From UBA6168 sp039819485 (GTDB lineage: Bacteria > Bacteroidota > Bacteroidia > Chitinophagales > Saprospiraceae), in the NCBI GenBank assembly GCA_039819485.1, contig JBCBRY010000044.1, forward strand, positions 1-64,000: DNA of 64,000 bases. Direction: 5' to 3'. The position numbers were made by a program, and so were the translations under genes. Of this stretch, positions 51,696 through 63,400 are shown piece after piece (within the stretch, counting starts at the first letter, position 1; every line of letters begins with the position of its first letter). Below the pieces are notes generated by a model. That model saw nothing but the letters and a program-made list of their open reading frames with translations, was not told where the DNA came from and did not search any database.

Positions 51696-54600
51696 ATGAA
51701 CAAACAACTCTACACGTCAATTTTCTCTTTTTTGTTTTTACTGGCAACGATGACCACCTCCTCATTACATGCCCAACTCAATCTGATTTGGCAAAAGACC
51801 TATGGGGTTTCCACAGCCAACGAACAAGGGTCCGTTATACAAGCACTTCCCAACGGCGGCTTTGTCGTTACTTATGACCTGCAGGTGGGCGGTAGTGGCC
51901 CTTTGGGCAATCAGTATGTTACCGCCGTGGCATACGATGCCAATGGCAATATCAGTTGGGAAAAAAATCTCGGCGGGCCAGGCAGCGATTTTGCCAATGA
52001 CATTCTGGTAGAGGCAAACGGGGATATGGTCATCATAGGACAGAGCAACTCCAATGTAGGGGTAGGCTTCCCTGACCTTTGGGTCGTCAAACTGGACAGC
52101 CAGGGCAACATTTTATGGGAAGTTTTTTATGGAGGATCAAAGGCAGACCTCGGTACCAGTATTTCCCGAACAAACGATGGCGGCTATTTTATCGCTGGCC
52201 GAACGTCTTCCAACGATGGAGATGTCTTGGCCGTTATACCCGACAATGTCAACAATGCTGGGATGTGGGCGGTGAAGCTCGACCAGAATGGCGCCCTGGA
52301 ATGGAACGAAGTATATTTTGGGCTAGGTGTTTTCCTGAATAATTTTTACGGTTACCAGACTACCGACGGTGGGTACCTGATCGGAGGAAGTGCGTTCGGA
52401 AGTGGTGGAGATGTTCCGGTTGGCAATGGTGACTATGATTATTGGATCATCAAAACCGATGCCCAAAGAAATATCGTTTGGAGCAAATCCTACGGAGGGA
52501 TCGGACCCGAAATCCTTTATTCTATCCGCCCCACAGCAGACGGCGGCAGCATCCTGTCCGGGGATACCAACTCCTCTGTTAGCGGCGACATTTCGGAGCG
52601 CTTCGGTTCAAAGGATTATTGGATCGTAAAGCTGGATCAGATGGGCAACCTCCTCTGGGAAAAATCCCTGGGTGGAACCGACAGCGATGTTTTGCCAACT
52701 GCCATTGAAGTTCAAAACGATCAAATATTAGTCACCGGCCGCAGCAATTCATCGGACGGACTGGTTGGCGCCAACAATGGCGAAAGTGACATCTGGGTAG
52801 TTGCCCTTGATGGCAATGGCCAGCTATTGGCAGAGCAGAATTTTGGCGGTTCCAGTTTTGAGCTGCCGGCCTATATTTCTCTGTCGTCCAATGGAATATA
52901 CATTGCAGGATATACCCGGTCGAGCGATGGGGACGTTACGGGTTTTAGTGGTTCGAACTTATGGGATGGATGGATATTGGAGGTGGAATACGACCCAAGT
53001 AATCCTACCGATATCGACCTCTCGCTCAATATGACTGCCAGCCAGCTTACCCCTGCTATCTATTCCAATACAGCCATTTCATTAACCATCACAAACTCGG
53101 GAAGCGCAAATGCCTCAGGCATTGAAGTGGCATTTCCAAAACCGGCCGATGTGGTCTACTCAGGAGGCAATGAGTGGACGGCGACTCAGGGAAGTTTTGT
53201 ACCATTCGGCAACGAAACCTGGGCCGTGGGGAGTCTCGCCCCCGGTGCTTCAGCTACTTTAACGGTAAATTATTTCATGCTTACCAGCGATGAACGCACT
53301 GCTTATGCACAGGTGACGGCCGCAAGTGGAAATGATTCGGACAGCTCCCCCGGCAACGGTACTTGCTGTATGGCCGTCGAAGATGACGAGGCAGCTGTCA
53401 CATTAAATTTTTCTGGCGGAAACCCCGAACTCATATGCCCCGGTGACATCACCCTGTCGTCCCAGGCCGAAGTAAATGCATGGCCTGGCTGTACCATTGT
53501 AGAAGGTAACCTTTCAATTTTTGGAAACGACATCACGGACCTGAGCCCGTTGACCACTTTACAAAAAGTAAGAGGTGGCTTTTTGATCGAAGGAAATCTA
53601 GTATTGAATGACCTCTCCGGACTTGAGAACCTGGACTCGGTAGAAGCATTGATCATTGCGGAAAACGACCAGCTTACCCATTTAGACGGGCTGAACCTCA
53701 GTCAGACTGAGATAGCAACAATCGGTATTTACAACAACGATAATTTACAATCAATCAGTGGATTGAATAATTTTACTGAAACCAGCGGAAACGTCGAAAT
53801 TCTAAGCAATGACAACCTCGTTTCCATCACCGGCTTGAATGGGCTGACGACCATTGGCGACAACCTACTCATTGAGTTCAATACCAGCCTGACCAACCTG
53901 GACGGATTTGCCAACCTGGTTACCATTGAGGATAATTTTCAACTGATCGATCAGGAATCGCTCACGCAAATCAACGGGCTAGGGAATTTAAACACCGTAA
54001 AAGAGAACTTCATTATTTTATCCAATGCCAACCTCGAAAGCCTCAATGGTCTAAATAACCTTACCAACCTTCACTCGATCGTAGTAGTGGGCAATTCCAT
54101 GCTGGAGAACCTGGGTGTGTTCAGTTCTATCTCAGCAATAAGTGGCTACATTAACATCCTTGATAATGTCTCCCTGGCTGATTGTTGTGGCTTATTTCCA
54201 ATGCTCGACGGTGGCGGGGTAGCTGGAGCAATTACCATCGACGGCAACCCTATGCCCTGTAGCAATGAACAGGACATCCTCGATGATCCCAACTGCTCAG
54301 GTGGGAGCCAACTACCCGACCTGATCCCGCAGGGTGTAGTAGCTCCGCTGACTTCGGTACAGGCCGGAGGCGTTGCCGGTTTCGGCGTCAACTTTGTTGC
54401 TGCCAATGTCGGCGGCCCGCTGTTACCCGGCCAGGAACCATTCCGGGCAAGGCTCTATCTTTCTGCCGACGACCAATTGAGCAACGACGATATTCAGATT
54501 GGAGGAAACATGATACTTGGTTTGGGGACGGCCAGCCTGGGTGGCCCCGTACCGATCAGTACGGCCCCCGGCCAATATTTTGCCTTATTGTTTCTGGACG

Positions 54601-57320
54601 CAGATGAAGAAGTACCCGAAAGCAACGAGGACAATAACGTACAGGCTGCTTCCCAGCTCATTACTGTCACCCCAAACACTGGCGGAGGTGACATTGACCT
54701 TGCCCTGAGTTTGTTTCAAAATAGTGCGGCCCCTGCCCAGTGGAGCAATTACACCATCATCGCCACCATCTCTAATGAAGGCGGGGCCACCGCAACCGGA
54801 GTCAGGGTCCATTTTCCAAAACCCGACGGCGTTGTTTATACCGGTGGCAGTGAATGGGACGCTACGCAAGGTAGCTTTAATCCTTTCGGAAATGAAGAAT
54901 GGGAGGTCGGTAGCATCCCCGCAGGAGAAACTGCCAGTCTGACAGTCAGTTATTTTTTACTTGATCCGGATTCGCCAGAGGCATATGCCCAAGTGAGTGC
55001 CGCCAATGAAACGGACGGTGACTCTACGCCCGGTAATGGCACTCCCCCGACCGTCAATGAAGACGACGAGGCAAGTACCGGAGGTGGGGGGCCTCCATTC
55101 TTGCAGCCTGACCTGGTCCTGATCGATTTGGATATTGAAAATTCGCCGGTCGAGGCAGGGCAGGCTCTGAATTATAATTTCGACGCTTCAAACATCGGCA
55201 CGGGCCCTGCGCCCAATGACTTTGTAGTAAAGGCTTACATTTCTACAGATGAAATATTAAGCAATGACGACATTCAAGATGGCATCATCCCCACCGGAAA
55301 TTTTGGGACAGGCCTTACCCTTCCAAACATACCAGGTGCTTCTGCCATTCCCGCCAACCTCACTCCGGGCAACTATTTCTTGATTTTAAAAATAGATGCA
55401 GATGAAGAGGTCGCAGAAAGCAATGAATTTAACAATGTCATTTCCGCTCCTTTCGCTGTTAGTGACGGCGGCAATGGCGGTCCATCCTGCTCATTCACTA
55501 CTTATTTTACCCCGTCGGGCTTCGACCCTTTGGAAATTACTTATGGAAGAGATTTCGAATTTACTGAAGATGCAAACGGTTACCAAATCATTCAAGGGCC
55601 AAGACCTTATGTTCCAGTGGTTCCTGCTCCCGTTTCTTTTGATACTTACGAACTCGATCTCACGGGGAATGTCGTTTCAGCTTTTGCAACGCCCATTGTT
55701 CCAACCATTGATGTAGCACTGGAGGTCGTCAGTAACGACACTATTGAAATGATATTCAACCTGTCTCCTGATCTACCTGCCGGAACAGCGGTGCTGATCG
55801 ACCTCGGCTATCCCAATCCGACCGCCGCCGTTTTCCTGAGTGGTCAGGCATTGAGAACTTCCTCGGGCTATGCTTTCGGCGTTGGCATAGTTGACTTGTC
55901 CCTGTCCCCAAATATTGTTAACAGAATTTATATGACCGACCATTCTGGACAAAATGTAACCTTTGCAGATCTCCCCGACCCCGATTTCTTTTTTGGTACT
56001 AGCCGAATCATCGAAGGCCCGGATGGCAGCCTCTTTTCAGATTGGCGGACTTCGGGTAATTATTCATTGTTCGTGATCCCGGGAGACGGCTCGGCGCCCT
56101 GGCAGGCGAGAGTCGCCTCCGATACGCCTTCCTCCTCCTGGATAGAAACAGAAATAAGCCATGACGGCCATTTTGTCTATACCATGAAAACGGACAACAG
56201 CCAAACCTTCGTGGCCAAGTACCAAGTGTCCGATGGCACACAAGTAGGGGTTGATTTGGCAGATTTAAAGATTTCCCCGGATCCCACCGGCTTCCGGCAG
56301 ACGTGGGCCCACGGCATCGAACCAACGGCTGATGGCGGTTTGCTGGTCAGCCTTTTCGCCAATGAATTTGTTGGTAGTGGGCCTGATTTTGAAGTGCTGG
56401 CTAAGTACGACGCAGCCAACAACCTCGTCTGGAAACAGGAAATTCCCGATCCTGATTTTGAACTGACACCGGTTGGAGAGACCACCGACGGTGGAGCCTT
56501 GTTTGCTGGTAGCGCAGGTTCAATCGGTTCTCCGGCCGATCAAACTGTTTTTCTCAAAACAGCTGCCGGAGGGGCCCTTATGCCCGAATGTGGTGGGGGC
56601 AGCGGTAGTGGAGTCGATCTGGAACTCAGCATGAGTGCCAGCAATCCCAACCCTGCTATTTATAGCGATACTGAAATTACGCTGACGGTCAACAATACAG
56701 GTAGTGAACCTGCTACCGGCGTAACGATCCGTTTTCCAAAACCAGGTGAGACTGTCTATACCGGCGGCAATGAATGGTCGGCAACACAGGGAAATTTTGT
56801 TCCTTTCGGAAATGAAGAATGGAACGTCGGTGAAGTACCCGCCGGAGGCAGTGCCAGCATCTCTGTCAACTACTTTGTGCTTACGGAAGATGCCCTGACG
56901 CCTTATGCCCAAGTCAATGCCCTCAATGAAACGGACACTGACAGCAGCCCCGGCAACGGTATTTGCTGCACCCCCCTCGAAGACGATGAAGCGACCATTT
57001 TAATCAATGGTTTTAACAGTGGTGGGGGCATTTCCTTAAAATCACCAGACCGCTTCCGCTTGCTTTTTGACAATATTTATCCGAACCCGGCAAAGTATTT
57101 TGTCACGATGGAAATATTCGCCCCCAAATCCGGAGCTGGCACGATCGAACTTTATGACCAGGCCGGTCGGCAGGTATTATTGGAAAATGTGTTTTTCGAA
57201 AAAGGAAATAATATTTTTCAAATATCCGTCAGCGAATTGCGCTCCGGTTTTTATAATGTCATCGGACGGGCGGACGGGCATCCGGCCTACGGGCGGTTCG
57301 CAAAAGTTTGGGAGGATTGA
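51696..57320 (+). CDS. Giant secreted multidomain protein with T9SS sorting domain (paralogue A)
   Basis: An 1874-residue exported protein. After a signal peptide (about residues 1-27) come propeller-like repeats with D-W-I-V-K-L-D / GGxxxD motifs (about 35-430), a DUF11-type domain (about 440-575), an L-domain-like solenoid of short repeats such as DLSGLENLDSV (about 580-870), a CARDB domain (about 876-990), DUF11 (about 999-1130), CARDB (about 1138-1255), a second propeller-like part (about 1265-1640), a third DUF11 (about 1640-1785) and a type A T9SS domain (about 1789-1874; IYPNPAKYF). It is probably cell-surface or released; adhesion is a plausible role but no ligand is known. Confidence 0.88.
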   Translation: MNKQLYTSIFSFLFLLATMTTSSLHAQLNLIWQKTYGVSTANEQGSVIQALPNGGFVVTYDLQVGGSGPLGNQYVTAVAYDANGNISWEKNLGGPGSDFANDILVEANGDMVIIGQSNSNVGVGFPDLWVVKLDSQGNILWEVFYGGSKADLGTSISRTNDGGYFIAGRTSSNDGDVLAVIPDNVNNAGMWAVKLDQNGALEWNEVYFGLGVFLNNFYGYQTTDGGYLIGGSAFGSGGDVPVGNGDYDYWIIKTDAQRNIVWSKSYGGIGPEILYSIRPTADGGSILSGDTNSSVSGDISERFGSKDYWIVKLDQMGNLLWEKSLGGTDSDVLPTAIEVQNDQILVTGRSNSSDGLVGANNGESDIWVVALDGNGQLLAEQNFGGSSFELPAYISLSSNGIYIAGYTRSSDGDVTGFSGSNLWDGWILEVEYDPSNPTDIDLSLNMTASQLTPAIYSNTAISLTITNSGSANASGIEVAFPKPADVVYSGGNEWTATQGSFVPFGNETWAVGSLAPGASATLTVNYFMLTSDERTAYAQVTAASGNDSDSSPGNGTCCMAVEDDEAAVTLNFSGGNPELICPGDITLSSQAEVNAWPGCTIVEGNLSIFGNDITDLSPLTTLQKVRGGFLIEGNLVLNDLSGLENLDSVEALIIAENDQLTHLDGLNLSQTEIATIGIYNNDNLQSISGLNNFTETSGNVEILSNDNLVSITGLNGLTTIGDNLLIEFNTSLTNLDGFANLVTIEDNFQLIDQESLTQINGLGNLNTVKENFIILSNANLESLNGLNNLTNLHSIVVVGNSMLENLGVFSSISAISGYINILDNVSLADCCGLFPMLDGGGVAGAITIDGNPMPCSNEQDILDDPNCSGGSQLPDLIPQGVVAPLTSVQAGGVAGFGVNFVAANVGGPLLPGQEPFRARLYLSADDQLSNDDIQIGGNMILGLGTASLGGPVPISTAPGQYFALLFLDADEEVPESNEDNNVQAASQLITVTPNTGGGDIDLALSLFQNSAAPAQWSNYTIIATISNEGGATATGVRVHFPKPDGVVYTGGSEWDATQGSFNPFGNEEWEVGSIPAGETASLTVSYFLLDPDSPEAYAQVSAANETDGDSTPGNGTPPTVNEDDEASTGGGGPPFLQPDLVLIDLDIENSPVEAGQALNYNFDASNIGTGPAPNDFVVKAYISTDEILSNDDIQDGIIPTGNFGTGLTLPNIPGASAIPANLTPGNYFLILKIDADEEVAESNEFNNVISAPFAVSDGGNGGPSCSFTTYFTPSGFDPLEITYGRDFEFTEDANGYQIIQGPRPYVPVVPAPVSFDTYELDLTGNVVSAFATPIVPTIDVALEVVSNDTIEMIFNLSPDLPAGTAVLIDLGYPNPTAAVFLSGQALRTSSGYAFGVGIVDLSLSPNIVNRIYMTDHSGQNVTFADLPDPDFFFGTSRIIEGPDGSLFSDWRTSGNYSLFVIPGDGSAPWQARVASDTPSSSWIETEISHDGHFVYTMKTDNSQTFVAKYQVSDGTQVGVDLADLKISPDPTGFRQTWAHGIEPTADGGLLVSLFANEFVGSGPDFEVLAKYDAANNLVWKQEIPDPDFELTPVGETTDGGALFAGSAGSIGSPADQTVFLKTAAGGALMPECGGGSGSGVDLELSMSASNPNPAIYSDTEITLTVNNTGSEPATGVTIRFPKPGETVYTGGNEWSATQGNFVPFGNEEWNVGEVPAGGSASISVNYFVLTEDALTPYAQVNALNETDTDSSPGNGICCTPLEDDEATILINGFNSGGGISLKSPDRFRLLFDNIYPNPAKYFVTMEIFAPKSGAGTIELYDQAGRQVLLENVFFEKGNNIFQISVSELRSGFYNVIGRADGHPAYGRFAKVWED

Positions 57321-57365
57321 ACGTCTTCCTTATTCAACCTTTAGTTAATTCATCATTTCACCTTA

Positions 57366-57395
57366 AGCAGTCGAGGTTATAAATCCTCGACTGCT
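57366..57395. terminator. Hairpin between the two giant genes
   Basis: AGCAGTCGAGG pairs perfectly with CCTCGACTGCT across an eight-base loop, 45 bases after the stop codon of the first giant gene. No T run follows, so it may be a terminator of the Bacteroidota type or an mRNA-stabilising hairpin. Confidence 0.7.
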
Positions 57396-57475
57396 TCGGG
57401 TCATCTCCCAACTGAACAACCAATCAGCTTTTCTCTTTTATTCGGCTCTTTTATAATATTTCAAAACTCGAAAAC

Positions 57476-60400
57476 ATGAACAAACGACGCTACTCCTTCT
57501 TACTCCCTTTCCTGCCGCTATGGGGCTTGTTGATCTACGCAACAAATATTCATGGACAGTTGAACTTGATTCAGCAGCAAACCATTGGCCAACCAGTGGT
57601 CAATGAAAGCATAAGAGGCATTGAAACACTTCCTGGCGGGGGTTACGTAATGTTCCTCAATATACTCAAGGTAGTACCGGGAGCGCCTTCTGAAAATTCT
57701 GGTGAAGTCCGGGCTTACGACGCTGCTGGCAACCTTCTTTGGCAAAAAATAATTGGAGCTTCTGGCATCCATTATCCGCGAGATATAATCGTAGACCTGA
57801 ACGGTGGTATTTTGGTGGTCGGCAGTAGATCAAACGACAATGATGGCTGGGTCGTCAAATTAGATGCACAGGGAGACCTGGTCTGGGAAAAATATTTTGG
57901 CGGTTCTGATAATGACAACCTTAGTCAGGCGGTTGCCACCAGCAACGGAAATTACATCCTTACGGGCAACACATCTTCCAACGATGGCGATGTCCCACCC
58001 ATCAACCCAACGAATAATCATGCTAATTGGGCATTGGAAATTGACTCCGATGGTAATGTCATAGGGAGCGACATTGCCTTTTTACTACAAGGAAATTTTG
58101 CTATGGGCCGAAACATACTGGAAACGTCAGACGGTGGTTATTTAATAGGTGGTACTGCTTCTGGTCAGGGAGGGGACGTCCCCTCTATCAACGGCGCAGA
58201 AGATTACTGGCTCATCAAAATGGACGCACAGCGTAATATCGAATGGTCCAAAACTTACGGAGGAGCTTCCACCGAAACAATGGGTTCACTGGTGGCTACT
58301 CCCGATGAAGGCTACCTGATGGCTGGCCGTTCAGGTTCCCAACCCAGTGGGGATGTGTCCAATCACATTGGCTTGGCCGATTTTTGGTTAGTCAAAGTAG
58401 ATGCGGATGGCAACCTTCTTTGGGAAGGTTCATTCGGTAGCCCATCGTATGACTATTTCAATCAGGTAATTGTTGATCCGGATGGAATTATTTACGCAAC
58501 CGGAACCACAAGGACCTCGGGAGGTAATGTTTACAGCCATTATGGCGGTGATGATATTTGGGTGATCAAGCTCGATCCGGATGGTAACCTGCTGGCAGAG
58601 CAAAACTTTGGTGGCACGTTAAGTGAGTTTGCGAGTGACCTTGCTCTATCACCATCGGGGATATTTGTGGTCGGTGGTACGACTTCTGATGATCTTGATG
58701 TTTCAGGGGCGAATGGAGACGGAGCATTTGACGCCTGGTTCATAGAGGTGAGTAGTCAGGTCGGAGGAGATATAGACCTTTCACTTGAAATGACGGCCAA
58801 CCCCACAGCCCCTGCTATCTATTCGAATGCAGTGGTCTCATTAACGATAACCAACGAAGGGCCAGACGAAGCTTCCCGTATCGAAGTAGCTTTCCCCAAA
58901 CCTGCTGAACTCGTTTATACCGGCGGCAGCGAGTGGACTGCCACACAGGGCACTTTCACTACTTTAGGTGAAGAAATCTGGAAAGTGGGCGATTTGCTAC
59001 CGGGCGCCTCGGCGACGATCACCGTCAGCTATTTCATGCTGACTGATGCTCCGGTTGGGGTCTATGCACAGGTCAGTGATGCCGTGGGCAACGACCCCGA
59101 CAGCACTCCCGGTAATGGTAACTGCTGTACGCCAAACGAGGATGATGAAGCCAAATTTGAATTAAATGGAACCACTTCCTCCTGTAGCATAAACGGGATG
59201 CTGATCAACCGTGTATGCAGCGACAATGGTACCCCCAACAATGAAAATGACGATACCTTCACTTTTGATTTCCTTGTAAATGGAACCGACACGGGCCAGA
59301 ATGGCTGGTCAGTCAACATTGGTGGCAGCGTTATTTCCGGCGACTATGGCGTACCACAGGCTGCAGGCCCCTACACGATCAGCAACGGCAGTGTACCATT
59401 CACCATTTACGACAACGATGACCCAAGCTGCCTTCAATTAGGATTAGCGGTTCCCATCGACCCTTGTTCCAATGCTCAACAGCTCATTTGCCCCGGCGCA
59501 ATCACCTTGTCCTCTCAGGCCGAAGTAGATGCCTGGCCTGGTTGTACGATTGTGCAGGGCAATCTCAACATCACGGGTGCAGACATCACCGACCTCAGCC
59601 CCCTATCAAGTTTGCAAAAAGTAACGGCTCTTTTCAGGATAGAAGATACTCCTCTCCTGACAAGCCTGGACGACTTGGAAAATTTAGACTCTGTTGGAAG
59701 AATATTTATTAGAAACAATGGCTCGCTCGGCAATCTGAATGGCCTCAATGGATTAAGCCAAACCGAAATTGAGTCCATCGTAATTAATGCCAACCCCAGA
59801 TTGAAAAAGGTCGATGGTCTGAACAATTTTATCCATTCCGGATACCTGGCCATTGAAGTGTGTGACTCTTTAGAAGCCATTACAGGCCTACAAAACCTGA
59901 TCTCGGTTGGAGGACTTTTACAGATTGGCGGCAATCCAAGTCTTACAGATATAAGTGGCCTTTCAAATGTCGAGACCGTTGCAGAGAACATACAAATTGT
60001 GGGCAACGATGCCCTGACAACTATCAACGGACTTGGCAAAGTAACTACCATAGCAGGAAGAATCGCCATCGTAGGAAATGATCTTTTAACCGATTTGGAT
60101 GGTTTTCAAAGCTTATCCAATATAACTTCCATTGAGATTGTCAATAACCTCTCGCTGCTGCAGATTGATGCATTAAGTGAAATCACATCGCTCAACGGGT
60201 TCGTGAGAATGGTAAACAACCCTGTTTTGAATGATTGCTGTAGCTTATTTCCATTATTGAGTTCTGGCGGAGTAGCGGGCGATGTGACCATTAACAGCAA
60301 TGCCATGTTTTGCGCAAGCGAACAAGCCATTCTTAACGACTGCCAGCCAAGTGGTACCATCGATCTCGAACTTTCACTGGCACAATACAACAATGATCCG

Positions 60401-63400
60401 CAGCAATTTCCAAACCTCTTCGTTCGTCTAACGCTCGTCAACAAAAGTGGCCAAACAGCGACCGGAGTGCAGGTTTCATTTAAAGAACCACTTGGCGTTG
60501 ACTACGCAAGCGGCAATGAATATACCGCTTCACAGGGCAGTTTTGATCCATATGGAAATGAAATATGGACCGTAGGCAGCCTTCCCGCCGGCGACTCCGC
60601 TACACTGGAAGTAAACTACATTTGGATCACGCCGGTATCAACAAATGCTTATGCCCAGGTCATCACCGCCAATGAACAAGACCTAGATTCGACCCCCGAT
60701 AATGGCACACCCTGGCCACCTGTAGCGAATGAAGATGATGAAGCTCATATCATACTCCGCCCCCCATGTATGGTTAATGCTGTCGTTACGGGCACCAGTT
60801 GCCACGATAACTGGACACCCAATGACCCCCTTGACGATGAGTACCGTTTTACCGTCCTGGCAACGAATCCCAATGTGGGCGGAAGCGGTTGGATCGCCAA
60901 TGTAGATGGCTTGGCCGGCCCTCTTAATGCGTCGTATGGGATCATCACAAGCTTTGGTCCTTTGAATATATTCGACTACAATACCACCACTATTGAAATA
61001 ACGGACAATGGCTCCCAAACCCCTTGCGCAACTACCCTCACCGTCAATGCACCGCCACATTGCTCCTACTACAACCCGGACCAAAACTGTGTGGGCAATT
61101 TATTTGAGGACGGAAGTTTCGAAAGCGACCTGACCCCGAACTGGGATCCTCATTTTGCCATAACCGATGTTGTAGACGGGGGCATTACGGGCAATGCACT
61201 GGAAGTTTGTACGAGACCCGGCGATCTTAACGGTTACATCTACGGTATATTTCGAATTACCGCAACCGAACCCGTTCAGGCTGTGTTGTCGTGGAACTGG
61301 AAAAAATTGTCCAGCCAGGCTCAGCCATATATCGAGATAAGGTATTACAATCAAGGGGATCTGCTTTCCACCACTACTTTTGATGATGCCCCCCAAAATG
61401 TCGACGAATGGGAAAGCCAGACCGGATCGGTCATTACCCCGGCCAATGCCACCCAGGCCATCGTTCTTTTTGGTGCAAAAGGAGGTAACTTTTCCACGCA
61501 AGTCTGCGCTCTTTTCGATGATGTATGTGTCGTTTTGGAGCAACCCATTTCCCAAAATAGCTGCCCCGGCGATATTGTCCTCACTACGCAGGCAGATATA
61601 AACGGCTGGCCCGGCTGCGCGATTGTGGAAGGCAACCTTACCATTTCCGGTCCCTACATTAACAACCTTGATTCATTGATAAGTCTGGAAAAAGTAAGAG
61701 GGGCGCTCACCATCGAAAACAACCCTTACCTGAGCAGCCTGAGCGGCCTGGAAAACCTCGATTCCGTCGGCGCATTTTCAATTCGAAACAATGCTGCTCT
61801 CAGCAATTTGGATGGCCTCGAAAATCTTAGCCAAACCGAAATAGCTTCCCTGGTTTTTGACGAAAATGAAAACCTGACCGAGATCAATGGTTTGAATAAT
61901 TTTACCCGTTCGGGCTTCTTGTCCATCGAAGGAAATACTGCTTTAGAGAGTATATCTGGTCTAAACGGCCTGAGCCGTGTAGGCGGTCTGCTGCAAATCG
62001 AAAACAACCCAAATTTAACAGACCTGAGCGGCCTGAACCATGTGGAAATCATTGACCAAAATCTACAAATCATCAACAATGATGCCCTGACGACCATCAA
62101 CGGTTTTCAACATTTAACCGAGGTGTTCGCCATCTTTATCATGGTCGGCAATGATCTCTTGCAGGACATTGACGGTTTTGCAAACTTATCAGACCTGAAC
62201 TCTGTCGTCGTCAACGACAACCCCTCTCTGCAACAAATCAACGCACTGGGCTCCCTGACCTCCATCGGTGGAAATTTAACTGTCACAAACAATGGTCTGC
62301 TGAATGATTGTTGTGGCATATTTCCCCTGCTCAATGCAGGTGGAGTCCCCGGCAACATCTCCATCAATGGCAATCTCCAGCATTGCCTCAATGAACAGGC
62401 AATCCTCGACAACTGCCAGCCAGGTGGCGACATTGACCTCGAACTTTCCCTGTTGCAGAATAACGATGCTCCTGCCCAATGGTCCACTTACTCCGTGACC
62501 GCAACTTTGACCAACGCTGGCGGACAAACGGCCACAGGTGTCAAAATCAGTTTTCCAAAAAACAACGGAATAGCTTACTCCGGTGGTAATGAATTCACCG
62601 CCTCCCAGGGTACTTTTAATCCCTACGGAAACGAAGAATGGACCGTAGGCGAACTTGGAGCGGGCCAATCAGCCACGCTGGAAGTCAATTATTTTTTACT
62701 TGACCCAGCGGCTCCCGATGCCTATGCGCAAGTCAGCAGCGCCAACGAGCAGGACGCTGACTCCACTCCTGGCAACGGTACTCCCCCTTCGGTAAATGAG
62801 GACGACGAAGCCAGCACTTCCAGCAGTCCGCCCAACCTGGAAGCCGACCTGGTACTGGCCAATTTAGCTATTCAAAATTCGCCCGTCGACCCGGGTCAAA
62901 ATTTAACCTACAGTTTCGACGCTTCAAATATTGGCGACGGGCCGGCTCCCGGCACCTTTGTCATCAAAGCATATATTTCAACAGATGATTCGTTGAGTCC
63001 AGATGACCTGCAAGACGGCTTGATCGACACCGGCAACTTTGGCGCCGGCCAAATCAATTCAGGCATCCTTGGGGCTTCTCTCATTCCTCCCGGCCTCCCA
63101 CTCGGCGATTATTTTCTTATTTTAAAAATAGATGCCGAAGAAGAGGTAACCGAAAGCAATGAAGACAACAATACCGCTGTGGCACCTTTTACAGTGGAAA
63201 GCAGCGTCAGTGGTATCGTGTTAAATTGCCCGTCAGATACAACGGTATTAGTCCCCCCTCCAGGCAGTCCAAATCCAGTACCTTGCATTGATGGCTATGG
63301 AGTGATTGACCCGACCGGCATTACAGGCTGCCCGGACGGAGGGCTTGAATTAGTATTGACAACCTTCTCTGGCGCAGCAGGCGGGGGCAGCGGCGGAGTC